Source: Petunia secreta (taxonomy: Eukaryota > Streptophyta > Magnoliopsida > Solanales > Solanaceae). From it: a DNA stretch of 64,000 nt. The notes below the pieces were generated by a model. It was not told the origin of the DNA. It searched no databases and was given only the letters and a program-made list of their open reading frames with translations. Made by a program: the position numbers and the translations under genes. Location of the stretch: positions 41,492,001 to 41,556,000 of the forward strand of contig JARKIP010000035.1 of assembly GCA_029990175.1 (NCBI GenBank), written 5' to 3'. Position 1 is the stretch's first letter. The number at the start of each line of letters is the position of its first letter. This document shows, piece after piece, positions 23,369-34,179 of this stretch.

Positions 23369-24021
23369 TGTATTGGATAAAGACTGACTGGACCTTGACA
23401 AATGACACGTGTCATCCACGTGGCATGAGCTGACGTGTCACCGGGCAGACATTCCCCGAACAGACGTTCTCCGGACAGACATTTCCCACGGGCAGACCCG
23501 AAGAAGTTACCAGATTTATCAACAATCAGCGTAATTTGAACAAGCGGTTGTCAGCAGTATTGGATGCGATCATTCATCAAACGATCACCCAGCGGTTACA
23601 ACCTTTCAGGATAAGATGCCCAGCGGTTATTCATCTGAACGGCTTCGTGCCCAACAGCTACTACATCAACAGGCGCCATCCAAAGCCTATAAATAGTATT
23701 TGTTTTAGCCGATTGTAACAACTTTTACTTCCTGCATACTTGATCAATAAAAATACTCTTGCTCTTTCAATTATCAAAATACTTCCAGTGTTCTTACCTT
23801 AATCATTGTCTCAACAACTGAGTCATCCAACGCGGTGATTATCAATTATCAAGGAATACGATACGTTTACTCTTCCTTACTTACATTTACGCTTTACTTT
23901 TAATGCTCTACATTAGTGTTATCTTATTTATGGTATAGATCTTTAATCTCAACTATTGATCGTGACTCCGCAAATATAAATTTAATTATTAATTGGCCTA
24001 AAATCGGATTTAGGTTAAACA
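23369..24021 (+). repeat. Tat 3' LTR
   Basis: Direct copy of 14528-15180, same length (653 bp), with TATA box at 23688-23695. Preceded by the purine-rich stretch 'agaagtgcggggactatc' (23351-23368), the likely plus-strand primer. Confidence 0.95.
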
Positions 24022-24764
24022 CTGATGATACGCTGAAAATAACTCAAAAGATATAAGAAATCAATGCCGAGACATAAGATATACGCCCAACATCAGCTGG
24101 TAACAGTGGTATAAAGAGAATTACTATTGATGTGATTTATCTTGTTTGTTTGAGCATAATTAGAGAGTCTCTCATTGACACTAAATGCAAGAAATGCCGA
24201 ACCAATAAGTGGGAAAATGTTCGAATTATTCCAACGGCTGTGGTCCTTGTGTCCATCCTATTGTGTTGCTTGTCACTGTTCTTAAAGTCATTTCAGGCCA
24301 CTTCCTTGATGGGAGGAAGACCATAAATATAAGAGATGATTCTTCAACGAGCCATTAATTCATATGCTCAATTTTTATCATGGGAGTTTATGGTTAATTA
24401 GAAGAACCCGTAGTAGTTCACATCCAGCATTGACTGGAGCTGGAGGTTAGTAACCATGTCCGATTTATCACTTCCGTCCCCATCTCCATTAATTTATATG
24501 TGTGATTGCATTAGACTTATAGTTTCATTAGTTTCACATTAAAGCCTCAACATATTGGAGGTAGAAATAAAAGATTTCAAGGCTTAACTTTGAGATTTCA
24601 GTTGCACATGGGTTGTCTTGTTCGTTATCAAAGAACAAACGGATGAGATATATGTACTATATGGAGTAATTTTCCAATACTGATTGAAATTGTGTCCTTA
24701 TATCAGCATAGGGAACAGCTTTGAAGAAATGGGAAGAAAACGTTAAAAGCATCACCAGTCATGA
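24022..24764. other. Intergenic, 3' flank of the LCAT-like gene
   Basis: No gene recognised. The minus-strand 3' UTR of the acyltransferase gene should lie at the high end of this stretch. The 24150-24310 frame is short and resembles nothing known. Confidence 0.5.
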
Positions 24765-26964
24765 TCAAGAATTTGAAACTAGTGAAATGCCAGTATCATT
24801 CTTAGAATTAATACAAGAAATCTCTTCAAGTATTTTCTCTAGAGCAATGTCATCTTTTAGTATATCTGTATGAGAAACCCCAAGTAACTTGGTCACCTTA
24901 GGGGGTTGGTGATCGTTGTTAGCCCACTCTGATTCGAGAGCTAACAAGCTTACCATATTCACAGTGCCATCACCATCCCCATACACAATCTCAGGCTGCT
25001 TATCAAACTTACCATCTCCATACAACAACGTCTCTGCAGTCTTAACCCCACTGCCAATTATGCAAGTAACTGGCACTTCGGGCAGAGTTAAATTCTCGAC
25101 CAAGGGTAAAATACGCGATGTATAAGGCAAAACTCCCTCAGGAAACCCGATATCCTTAAGGAACTTGGGGATATCAAGAGCTGAGTATGCAGCATTTGGG
25201 GTAATAACATGTGGACTTTTTGTGCCAAATACTTTTGGAGAAGGCAAAAGCCACATGTTACTTTCAGAACTCCTCTGTTCTTCCCTTACTAGTAATGGAT
25301 TTACTAAAGGCACTCCAAGTGTATTTCCGGAAGCAAAAGTGACCATTTGCTCAACTGTGCCTCCCCATGGCGCGGATAGTGCTATGAAGTGTTTGATGTA
25401 TTTTTGGCACCAAGATTCTGAATTCCGGTTGAGTAGTTGGAGGACATATAACCCTCCTAAGCTATGGGAAAGAAGAATTACTGGCTTTCCTGCATTTGAA
25501 TTGCTTGCAGTTTCTATTAGTTGTTTCAGGTCCTTGAGGAATTTGTAACCAACATGACTTGGATGACCTTCTGCAGCTAAACCATACCGAAAATCATAAG
25601 GTGCTCCGAAGAGGTTTGTGCCATCTGTATAGCCTAGTTGCTGCAAAGCATTCACAAGTGGCGCCATATATGCTGTAACTTGCCTACAAAAATGGGCAAT
25701 TTATTACATTATTAGTTAACAAACAATGCTTCAAGCTTTCGAACTATCGGATCTCTTAGTATGTTTTGGAATACAGAGGTAATGTCAAAGGCCTTAGCAG
25801 AAAGTTGTTATTAAATTACTGCCAAATGCCAATGACACTAAGATGTATGTCTTCAAGGGCAACTTCTCAAGGCAGTTACCATATACTAATAGAGAACAGG
25901 GAAGTGGATCAGATATTTTAGCTCTTTTCTCAACTATCCTTGTAAACACTACTTTAAATGAGTCCATGTAGTTACACCGCAGGTCGTGTTGCCGTACATA
26001 CATCTCTTCTCATGCACTATTCAGTTAGGAATTAGGCGGTACTTGTAAGAAACAACCTGGTTGGTTGTCAAGAAGTCACGGTCTATTCAAACTGTAGTGT
26101 ATTTGAATCTCAAGCCCGACAGCTCTTTTCTACTTCTCATTCGGAAAGCTAAGAATAGAAAGGTACAACAGGCGTCACTTATAAACACCATACTAGTAAC
26201 ATATGGTATATATAAGCATTTGACTTGGAACAATGGTAAGAGCCAATGTGGCGATAAAATAGAATTGGAACAATGGAATCTCTTAGTAAGTTTTGGAATG
26301 CTAAGCTAATGTCTAAGTCCATATCAGCACTATTAACAGAGCCTACAGGATCAAGAAGCTCAGCAAACTCCTGAAATAGCGGAAGCTAATGTGAAAAAGA
26401 CTGAAGGAAAGAGAAGAACTTGGCTCGCATTTAGTAACATTGGTAACCTAAAATGATCAAGCATTTTCAACTGTCAAATGAATAATTGACCAAGTACTTA
26501 TCAATCTTTATTATCAACTAAATCCCAAAGTATAATGTAAGCTCATAAATAAGCAAGGACAATAAGTTTGGAACTTACTTGAGATTAGGATCAAGATAAA
26601 GAAGGGACTTAGTCGAACCAAAGTTTGTAACCCTGGTCTGCACGCCAGGGGCATTATGAAAATCATCTAACTGAGAATCATAGTACAGCTTCATCCTCTG
26701 ATTAAAACATTTGGTAAAGGGTGCTAAAAGTACACTTGTGTCAAACCATAACCTAAACCAGCCTTCACTATCTTTCTTTAATGGGTACCATCTGTTGCAC
26801 AGCAAGCTTGTAGGCTTGTAATCTGCTGTCAGCTTAGCTTCTAACTGATTTCCACCTGCTCCTGGTACTAAGATCAGTGGGTGCAAGTTAATAGTAGTTG
26901 CTTGACAAGTGTACAACATTATAGCCGTATAAACTATGATCATGGATATGTCGAAGAGTTTCAT
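24765..26964 (-). CDS. LCAT1: Lecithin-cholesterol acyltransferase-like 1 / phospholipase A
   Basis: Two exons: 26964-26579 and 25683-24765, joined over an 895-bp intron (GTAAGT at the 5' end, TTGTAG at the 3' end). Phase is kept and the product is 434 residues, the usual size for plant LCAT-like 1 proteins. ATG 26964 is the first Met; residues 1-22 look like a signal peptide or anchor. PGAGGNQLEA (34-43) supplies the oxyanion region. The nucleophile is Ser203 in SHSLGG, Asp is in YGDGDGTVN (365-367) and His400 in GVSHTDIL, so the serine-hydrolase triad is complete. The family includes acyltransferases and phospholipases acting on glycerolipids or sterols; which substrate this one uses cannot be told. 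No frame damage is seen, although retroelements lie on one side. The strongest functional host gene here. Confidence 0.93.
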
Positions 26965-27753
26965 GGCTAACAAAGTTGGTCGACGTATAATTCAAATGGA
27001 ACAGAGAGCTGGAAGAGAACTATGTACTGTGAGAGCATGTTGTGTATGGTCATTGTAATTAGATGATGATATGGAGATGCCTGTCCACTGTCTTTGTGGT
27101 AGATAATGTGTTGACGTCGTTACTTGCATCATGGGCTTTTGGGACTTTATTTAGTAAAAATTTTGTGTGGAAGCCAGTTTTGTACGTGTTAGTTAAGCAT
27201 TAGCCTTCGGGCGCAAATTCGCTGAAGAATAGCCATCAGTTGTGTTCTTTTAAGTTTATGCGTAAACAATGCCGTTTTAAATTTTTTAGTAATACACATT
27301 TACCCTTCGAATATTATTGGACTTATTCGAGGGTTTCTCTCTCTCTTTCTCATTACTATAACTTCACTAAGAGAATTCATTCCCTTTCAGTAAAAAACGC
27401 ACAAAATGCTATAACTTTGAGAGATTCAAGTCGTGCATTTTTCTTGAATAATTATTATTTTGTGTTGTTGCATAATTCTAAGGTAACTTTTTATTTTTTC
27501 ATTTTTTTCATGGGTCTTCGATAAAGTTGTGGTGTTTTTTTAGGTTTTTTTTCCCGTGTGTTTTTGTGCTTCACCCAGTGCTTATTTTTTAACGTACTAG
27601 GTGTTCTTTTTTTTTTTTTTTTGGTGATGAATGTATTCATGATACTTTGGTGTTATTACGTTATGCTTTTGCGAAAAATGTGTTGGATTCCATATAAATA
27701 TAAGCTTTGGATTGCATTGAAAATGCTAGGTCTTCTTTTAAATGCAACCCTTT
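26965..27753. other. Upstream region of the LCAT-like gene, AT-rich
   Basis: The gene's promoter should lie in the first few hundred bases (read on the minus strand), but no clear TATA box is visible. Further right the sequence is AT-rich with T-runs (27540-27625). A GAATAGCCA word at 27225-27233 resembles a GAAATAGCCA word at the far right end of the window. Confidence 0.5.
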
Positions 27754-28310
27754 TGTCCCATGACTATATACTGGGAGCCCCTGATGGGATACCCTTTTGT
27801 CCCAGTATAAAAACCTTGGACTTGGTGTGTGCATAAGTAGTTGTGTCCCATGATTTTATACCTGGAGCCCCTGCTGGGATATCCTTTTGTCCCGACACAA
27901 AAACCTGGGGCTTGGTGTGTACATAAGCAGTTGTGTACTATGGTTTTATTCTGGGAGCCCCTGCTGGAATACTCCTTTGTTTTTAGCACAAAATCCTGGG
28001 ACTGGTGTGTGCATAAGCAGTTGTGCCCCATGGTTTTATACTGGGAGCCCCTGCTAGGATACCCTTTTGTCACAACACAAAAACCTGGGACTTGGTATGT
28101 ACATAAGCAGTTGTGCCACATGGTTTTATACTGGGATCCCTGCTGCAATACTCCTTTATTTCCAGCACAAAATCCTGGGACAGTTGTGTGCATAAGCAGT
28201 TGTGCCCTATGGTTTTATACTGGGAGCCCCTGCTGGGATACCTTTTTGTCCCAGCATAAAAACCTAGGATTTGGTGTGTGCAAAAGTAGTTGTACCCCAT
28301 GACTATATAT
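27754..28310 (+). repeat. 90-bp minisatellite, about 6.2 copies
   Basis: Copies start at 27754, 27841, 27931, 28021, 28111, 28200 and 28290 (partial), so the period is 89-90 bp. The unit begins ttgtgccccatgg, continues ttatactgggagcccctgct and ends tgtgcataagcag. Two subtypes exist: A with 'gggatacccttttgtccc' and B with 'aatactcctttgttt'. Order is A, A, B, A, B, A. Both strands remain open for about 150 codons because of the repeat; I do not regard these frames as genes. Confidence 0.9.
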
Positions 28311-28355
28311 GAAGCATTTGTGTCCTTATTATAAAATTTTGTGATTATATTTTAG

Positions 28356-29582
28356 GTGCAAGCATATAGTGGTTAATTTTTGTTTTGACCTTACATGTGT
28401 GGAGAATTTGTCAAACAACGAGTGTATGATGGATTTGTCAATCTACGAGGGTATGGACAATTTGCCAATCGACGAAGGTATGCTGGTCAGTGGAAATGTG
28501 ACACAGAGTATCGTGGATTACTTGAAGGGTTATTGTAAGTCGAACACCTAGAGAAACTGAAGCAAGGGCCTTTCGACAAGTTTATGCTTATTAAAGATCT
28601 AGGATATTCTGGGAGGATGATAAATTATTTTCTGCAGTCTCAAATACCTTCTTCGGACAACGGTAAGATTAGTTTTAAATTTTTTGGTGAAAAAATAGAT
28701 TTTACAGCTGCCGATTTTCATGTAGTCGGTGGTCTTAATATTTCTAATAGTATAGATACAAGTATTTTGAGGCTGAGAATGAATAGATTGAAGGAGAAGT
28801 ATTTTAGAGATCCTGAAGAGGACTGTAATAAAAAGGACAGTAGGTAGAGTTTAAAGTTATAGGACTTGGCTGATTTGATTGAGCGTCATTCTCGTTATGT
28901 GAGAAAGAATCCAAAGGGTAAAGGTAAGGCGAAGGGCAATGTTAAGCATAAGCGTAAGGGTAAGGGCAAGGATAAAGATGAAAATGATTATTGTAACAAT
29001 GATAATCAAATTGTAGGGTCAGGTGGACAATTGGATGTTTCATCTGATGGAGATGATGCTGTGAGAGAGAATTCAAAAAAGGCGCGTAAGCATAATTGCA
29101 AGGGTAAGGATAAGAGTAAAGGTGAAGGTGGTGATGGGAACAATGATAATTCAAAAAGAGTGTCAGTTGTACGACTTGATGTTCCATTGGATCAAAATGA
29201 TGCTGTCAAATTACTTGAGCTTTATTTACTTACCTTTTGTTTATTGAGTCGCCTTGCAACTAGAGTAGTGGAGGATCGACATATGGTGATTATTGACGAT
29301 TAAGAGTTGAATAGCTCTTATCACTGGAGTTCTGAGATATATCGTTCCTTGATACCATATTTGCAGTCTGCCATAAAGCCAAAATCTGAAGCGACTAGTT
29401 ATAGTTTTCTTAGTATGCCCTTCCTATTTTGTTGCTGGGTGGCAAAAGTGTTTGCTGTCTTCAGGCAGTATTTTGATGTTCATGATAAGATCAAACCTCT
29501 GATGCTCCGTTACACATTGGCTACTTTCCCGTACTACACTACCTTGTGTGATGACTACTTTCATAATGAACAAGTGAGTTAA
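28356..29582 (+). pseudogene. ULP1-like protease gene, DUF1985-like N-terminal part
   Basis: A region after a likely splice acceptor (attttag at 28349-28355) encodes GPFDKFMLIKDLGYSGRMIN, FKFFGEKIDFTAADFHVVGGL, then a Lys/Gly-rich low-complexity insert (about 28905-29170), then LLELYLLTFCLLS, the VEDRHMVIIDD block and a WSSEIYRSLIPYLQSAI block. This order matches DUF1985-type domains that precede C48 (ULP1-like) proteases in plants, a family carried by Kaonashi-type MULEs. Damage: a frameshift near 28530-28550, a stop at 28846-28848 and a stop at 29301-29303. No MULE transposase is visible. Confidence 0.6.
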
Positions 29583-30670
29583 CTAGTAGTTGCCTTTTAT
29601 TTGCTTTTTTTTTTTTTTTTTTTTTGTAACCTTTTGTTGGCTTTTTTATTTTTTAAATGTATTTTTGTATAATATTTTGGGAGACGGATGCAGTGAAACT
29701 AATAAGTGATGAATCTAATGGTGGCTCAACTTCAAAGTCAGCCTCAAAGTCAACTTCAAAGACAAGTTCAACAACAAGATCTATCAATGTGAATGATGTT
29801 GTATATGTGATATTTTTTGTTTGATTTTTTCTTTGATTTCTTTCTTCTTATTTGATTTTGCCTTTTATTAATGTTAACATCTTTGTTATAATTTTTATCA
29901 GAGGTTGACAACTAATCTTACAAGCACATTTACCTCATTGGAGCAAGATTCAACTTATGATCAATGCCTTGGAAGAAAGTACTAAGCGCGACATTCTTGA
30001 ATTAGAGAAGAGGATTATGGATTATTTTAATGTAAAGTTTGATGCATTACTGCTTCTTGTTACAAAATCTAAAACAATTTATGTAGGTGAAGAGTGTTGT
30101 GTTTCTGCAAGTAAATCAGACACCAAAAGTAGAAATGAGAGAACTCAATTTGTTGGTAATTATAACTATTCTGAGGCTCGGAATAGTTTATTTAAACAAT
30201 CATCATATCCAGTTTAGACATCAGATTTCTTTAATCATCAGTGTGAGGTTGATGCTGGGGGAGAGAAAAGCGATTAAATTATTTTGGATGTCTTACAGAA
30301 AAACAAAGTTGATGTTTGTGACAACATTGATCAAGCAAAAGGTAGAGATTCTTTACAAAGGGTGTCATTAAATTCAATCCATCAGCAAGAATATTTATTT
30401 TATGTAATGATTTTTTTTTTATGTAGAAGCAGATAATCAGAATCGTTCAGTTTATTTATCGCATAGTGTGTGTTGTTGCAGTTTTTAGACCTGTGACTCT
30501 TTTTTTATGAAGCTTATGTCTCGGTCATTTTTTACTGGGTCTCTATTCAATATGTGTTTTTTGTCTTCCTTGAATTGTTTTTTATGAGACACTACTCCTT
30601 TTGAATTGATACTGTGCATAAAGAGATGTAATGTATGTGGTTATTTATTATTATATAAGCAAATAATGGT
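29583..30670 (+). other. Introns and linker exons of the ULP-like gene
   Basis: T-rich introns (for example a long T-run at 29608-29627) alternate with short Ser/Lys-rich coding-like stretches, such as SKSASKSTSKT-type repeats near 29735-29790 and an EESTKRDILELEKRIMDYF helix near 29970-30030. They are probably the variable middle of the gene, but exon limits cannot be fixed. Confidence 0.4.
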
Positions 30671-31905
30671 AATTTGGGGAATGTAGATGCTAAACGTAGT
30701 CTCAATGATCATATTCAAGCAGAACTTAAGTCTCTTGATGAACTTGCTGCATACGTTCCTATTTTTACACCATTAGGTATGTAAAAGTTTTTTTATAGTT
30801 ATTTTTATATTTTTTTATTATATTCATAATAAGTTATTTATAAATTTTTCTGAGTACGAAATAGTATTGCTATTTATTTTCAAAACAATGTTATGCCAAA
30901 CTCCTCAAGTATCATATCAGTGTTGGTATGTATATTTTTTCTTTATAAAGTTTCTGAACAAAGTTCCCAAGAAGGTTCTCAACCAGTTTAGGTTGCTGAT
31001 TGTCAAGGTTATTCAACACCAGTTGGTAAGAGAAAATATCTTGCTCAGTTGCTTTTATTTATTGTTTACAGCAGGTTATGGTCAACACCCCGAAAAAAAT
31101 GCCATGATTGTTCAGTCAACATTGTGTCTTGTCCCATCACAAAATACTGTGACTCTTTCTATAAGAAGGTTATGTCCTAGTTTAAGTACTGGTCTCTATT
31201 AAATATTATTTATGATTACAGAAAAAATAATGGAAAATATGGATATGAAGACACTTTCAATCAACGCAGTCACAGTGTTGAGATTCGACGACTTGAAGTT
31301 GAGCGTCTCCATGATCTTTCAACAGCTGGTCTTCTTTGGACACCAGTAGGTATGTAAAAGTCTTTTTATAGTTATTTTTATATTTTTTGTTATATTTATA
31401 TGTTCCCCTATAATAAGTTGTGAATTGTCTCAGTAATAAATAGTATTTCTATTATTTTGAACAAGCTTCCCAAGAAAATTCTCAACAAAATCAGGATGCA
31501 AATGAGGTTGCTTATAACCAAGTTTCTTCAACACCTGTTGGTAAGAGAAAATATCTTGCATAGTTGTATTTTTTCAATTGTTTACATTAGTTTATGGTCC
31601 ACTCCCCATAGCAAAAAATAATGTGGTTGTTCACTCAATAGTTTTGTGTTGTCCTATTAATAAATAGAGTAAATATAATGTGTGTGTTACAGAAAAAATA
31701 ATGGCAAATTTGGGAATGAAGACGTTGTCAATCGATGCAGTCACAGTGCTGAGATTGGACAACTCGAAGTTGAGTGTCTCCATGATCTTTCGGGAGCTGG
31801 TCTTCTTTGAACACCAGAAATTTCTCAAGAAGGCTCTCAAGAAGGTTCTCAACAAGCTCGCAAAGAAGGAGTTGCATATTCTGAATCGAAGACGGTCTTG
31901 AAAAT
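30671..31905 (+). repeat. Tandemly duplicated exon-intron modules in the ULP-like gene
   Basis: Two exon types recur. One encodes HSVEIRRLEVERLHDL and related versions at 31270-31350 and 31740-31820, with a more diverged relative at 30690-30778. The other encodes SSQEGSQ/ASQENSQQN and ends in STPV before a 'gtaagagaaaatatcttgc' donor-like sequence, at about 30960-31045 and 31466-31560, with a relative at 31815-31870. Introns are duplicated too: 'tatgtaaaagt.ttttttatag' recurs at 30778 and 31350. Spacing is about 470-570 bp. Confidence 0.75.
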
Positions 31906-33425
31906 GAATGATAGGAAAAGAAAGGATCGTGATAATGATGCTTCTCCCGAAATTGCATCTCCTCCCAAAGTGAAAGTTCGTGAAATGTCTGTTGGGGTAA
32001 GCGGTAGCTTCTTGAATATTTTTTGCTCAGAAGCACCTTCATTTTCAGTTGGCTTCTCCCAAACATCGCAAGAGGAGACTAAAACTGGGACCGATAGTGT
32101 CGGTCCAGCTTCTATGGATATTGATCCAACCCTAACTAAGGGTGGTACAAAGCTCGCTTCAATCGGTAAAAGATAATTCAAACCTTAGGGCACTTGTTGA
32201 TGCATCTGTTATAGTAATGGAGCAAGAATCTGTTTTGAATTCGACAATAAAAATACCTTAACAGTTAATTTTTGTGGAGAAATGGAAGGGTGTTGTAGCT
32301 GAATCTGCGAGGAAGTCTTCAGTAAAATAAGAAGAAGGTATGGACTTGGTTTTTGTGCCATACTACCCATCAAATAATCCAGAAGGAGGATAACTATTAG
32401 GTAGTGGATACATGGTTCGGATGCTTAGCCGCCATTTATTATCTCCATTCAGGCCCTTTAAGCAAAAGAAAAAGAGTTATTGGAAGACTAATTATAGACG
32501 TGTATGTCCTTTTCATCAAGTCAATCCCCTTTCTAATAATTTGGCTTTTTTGATGAATGGTTAAAAAAAGGCTTGACACCGATCTCTAAAAACAGAAAGC
32601 TTGCACCGTAGGAGATTTCTTTTTTTGTATTTTTATCTTTTGAGTTAAAGTATTTTATAGCTTATATTAGTAAATTGTTATTTTTGGTGATGTTGTTTTT
32701 GTGTACCTTTTTTAGGAGCGAGGATCTTTATGCTTAGAAACTTGCAGAAATCTCTCTTAAGAACCCTCAAGTTATAAAATATTTCAGTGAAGAGTAAAAT
32801 GTGGTTTAGGAATATTGCACTTCGAACATATTCTCTTACCATTGAGGTTGTTTACATCTTTTTTTTTTGTTGGTTATGTTTTTTTTGTTTTTTGTTTTTT
32901 TGCTTTTGTTATGTTGACATCTTTTTTTTTCTATTTGTTATATTTTCTATCATGTAGCATGTTGATGTTTTTCTGTACTACTTGAGGAAGAAGCATATCT
33001 ATCATTTCGCTAACTACTCAGCGAAGTTCACAACGACAGACTTGAATTTTGACTTTATTGTAGAGTTGTTGTTTTATGAGAATTCAATAGACTATTTCGA
33101 TAAAATGCCAGAGGAAGAGAAAAACAAGAGACTGAAAGACAAGAAGGAGAGAATAGAAAATACTGGAAAAAGGGAACAAGATTTTTAAGAAGAAAAGAGG
33201 AAGAAACTAGCATGAAAAAAGAAATGGGGTCAACCAAGGAAAACCGAATGTCCTAAGAAACCTCAACCTCAAGCACAAGTTGTTTTAGGAATAAAGGATT
33301 TGAAATTGGAGGATATAGAGAAGGTTGATTTGCATATTGACATGGCGGATTTTTACTGGAACTACCGCGAATAACCTGTATGAGTGTGTGAATGGGACTT
33401 CTAATCGCTGCGGCATAGCATGGAC
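31903..33425 (+). pseudogene. ULP1-like protease gene, region preceding the catalytic domain
   Basis: Begins with a charged linker (MNDRKRKDRDND, ASPPKVKVREMS), then a region of type LAFLMNG/KKGLTPISKNRKL near 32535-32600. Near 32960-33070 comes the block HVDVFLYYLRKKH, TTTDLNFDF that precedes the catalytic core in plant ULP-like proteins. The frame is broken by several stops and shifts (for example after 32176, near 32565 and 33186-33260). The sequence stops at 33425 where E1 is inserted and resumes at 54423 in the same phase. Confidence 0.6.
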
Positions 33426-34179
33426 TGATGCAATTGAAACTACGAAAGCGATAAAAGATAAGAAAAGAAACGAGACGAGACGAACACGAAAGTCCAAGTA
33501 GCAACGAAGAACTTGTTCCGTTACACCCCGAACGATTGGAAAGAATCACCTACACTAAGCAACTATCCTCAAGAGACACGAGGCTCGAGCAAATAGAATG
33601 TTCAAAGACAGATTGAAGAGCAACTTGGATTCATCCAATTGATTCAAGCCAAAATGGTTACAAGTTTCAAGAGCTATGCTCATTCAATGTTTTTATGTTC
33701 AAAGTAAGGTAAAAATGCAATAAATGAAAGAGGGGTGTATTTATAGCACCCCATTACAATGTTTACAAGATTCTGGTCCGCTGCTACTCAAGTTCTCTTC
33801 GCGATCGCGCTAGAGTATATGCGATCACGAAGGGCACTTAAAAGCTGAGGCGCGCGATCGCGCGAGATGTAACGCGAAGGCGAAGAACAAACAAAGACCC
33901 TTCGCGATCGCGAAGGTGTGCACGCGATCGCAAAGAGGAAATCCCCTCCGTCAGGCAGTAAGCTCAGCAGGTATTCCCCTGTTTTGCCCTGTTTTGCTCC
34001 CCTGCTTCCTGCACTGTTTCCTGCCCTGTTTCACTTTGATTGAGCTCCAATGCATTGTCTTTAAGTCATCCCCCGAGCTCATATCATCCATGCATTTCCA
34101 AAATAAGTGTAGGTGAGCGTCTTGTATATCCTTGGCTTGACTTCGAGTGAATGGTCTCGATGCAATTTGGGTTGCATCA
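33426..34179 (-). repeat. E1 3' LTR
   Basis: TGATGCAA...TTGCATCA termini (8-bp inverted). Holds the end of pol (34179-33951), an array of GCGATCGC palindromes (about 33800-33930) and, further on, a TATA box (33738-33745). A polypurine tract (AAGAAGGGGAGGA on the minus strand, 34180-34192) adjoins it. Confidence 0.95.
33738..33745 (-). promoter_or_regulatory. E1 LTR TATA box
   Basis: TATAAATA on the minus strand, with a matching box at 53975-53982 in the 5' LTR. Confidence 0.75.

Larger units (their letters stand above)
14528..24021 (+). mobile_element. Tat-type Ty3/Gypsy retrotransposon with antisense gene
   Basis: Two 653-bp LTRs (14528-15180, 23369-24021) enclose primer site, gag, protease, reverse transcriptase, a second RNase H, integrase and an antisense gene. 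Order and the extra RNase H place it in the plant Tat lineage (Retand/Grande-like). The LTRs differ at about a dozen positions by eye, so the copy is not recent. No matching target duplication is seen: the flank before is ccatt and the flank after is ctgat. Several stops, frameshifts and an internal RNase H deletion make it non-autonomous. Confidence 0.9.

Noticed and set aside
27738..28302. Open frames of about 150 codons on both strands
   Set aside because: They arise from the 90-bp minisatellite; a period that is a multiple of three keeps any frame open.
33800..33930. GCGATCGC arrays as a CRISPR array or cyanobacterial HIP1-type signal
   Set aside because: The spacing is irregular and there are no unique spacers; they lie inside LTRs of a plant retrotransposon.
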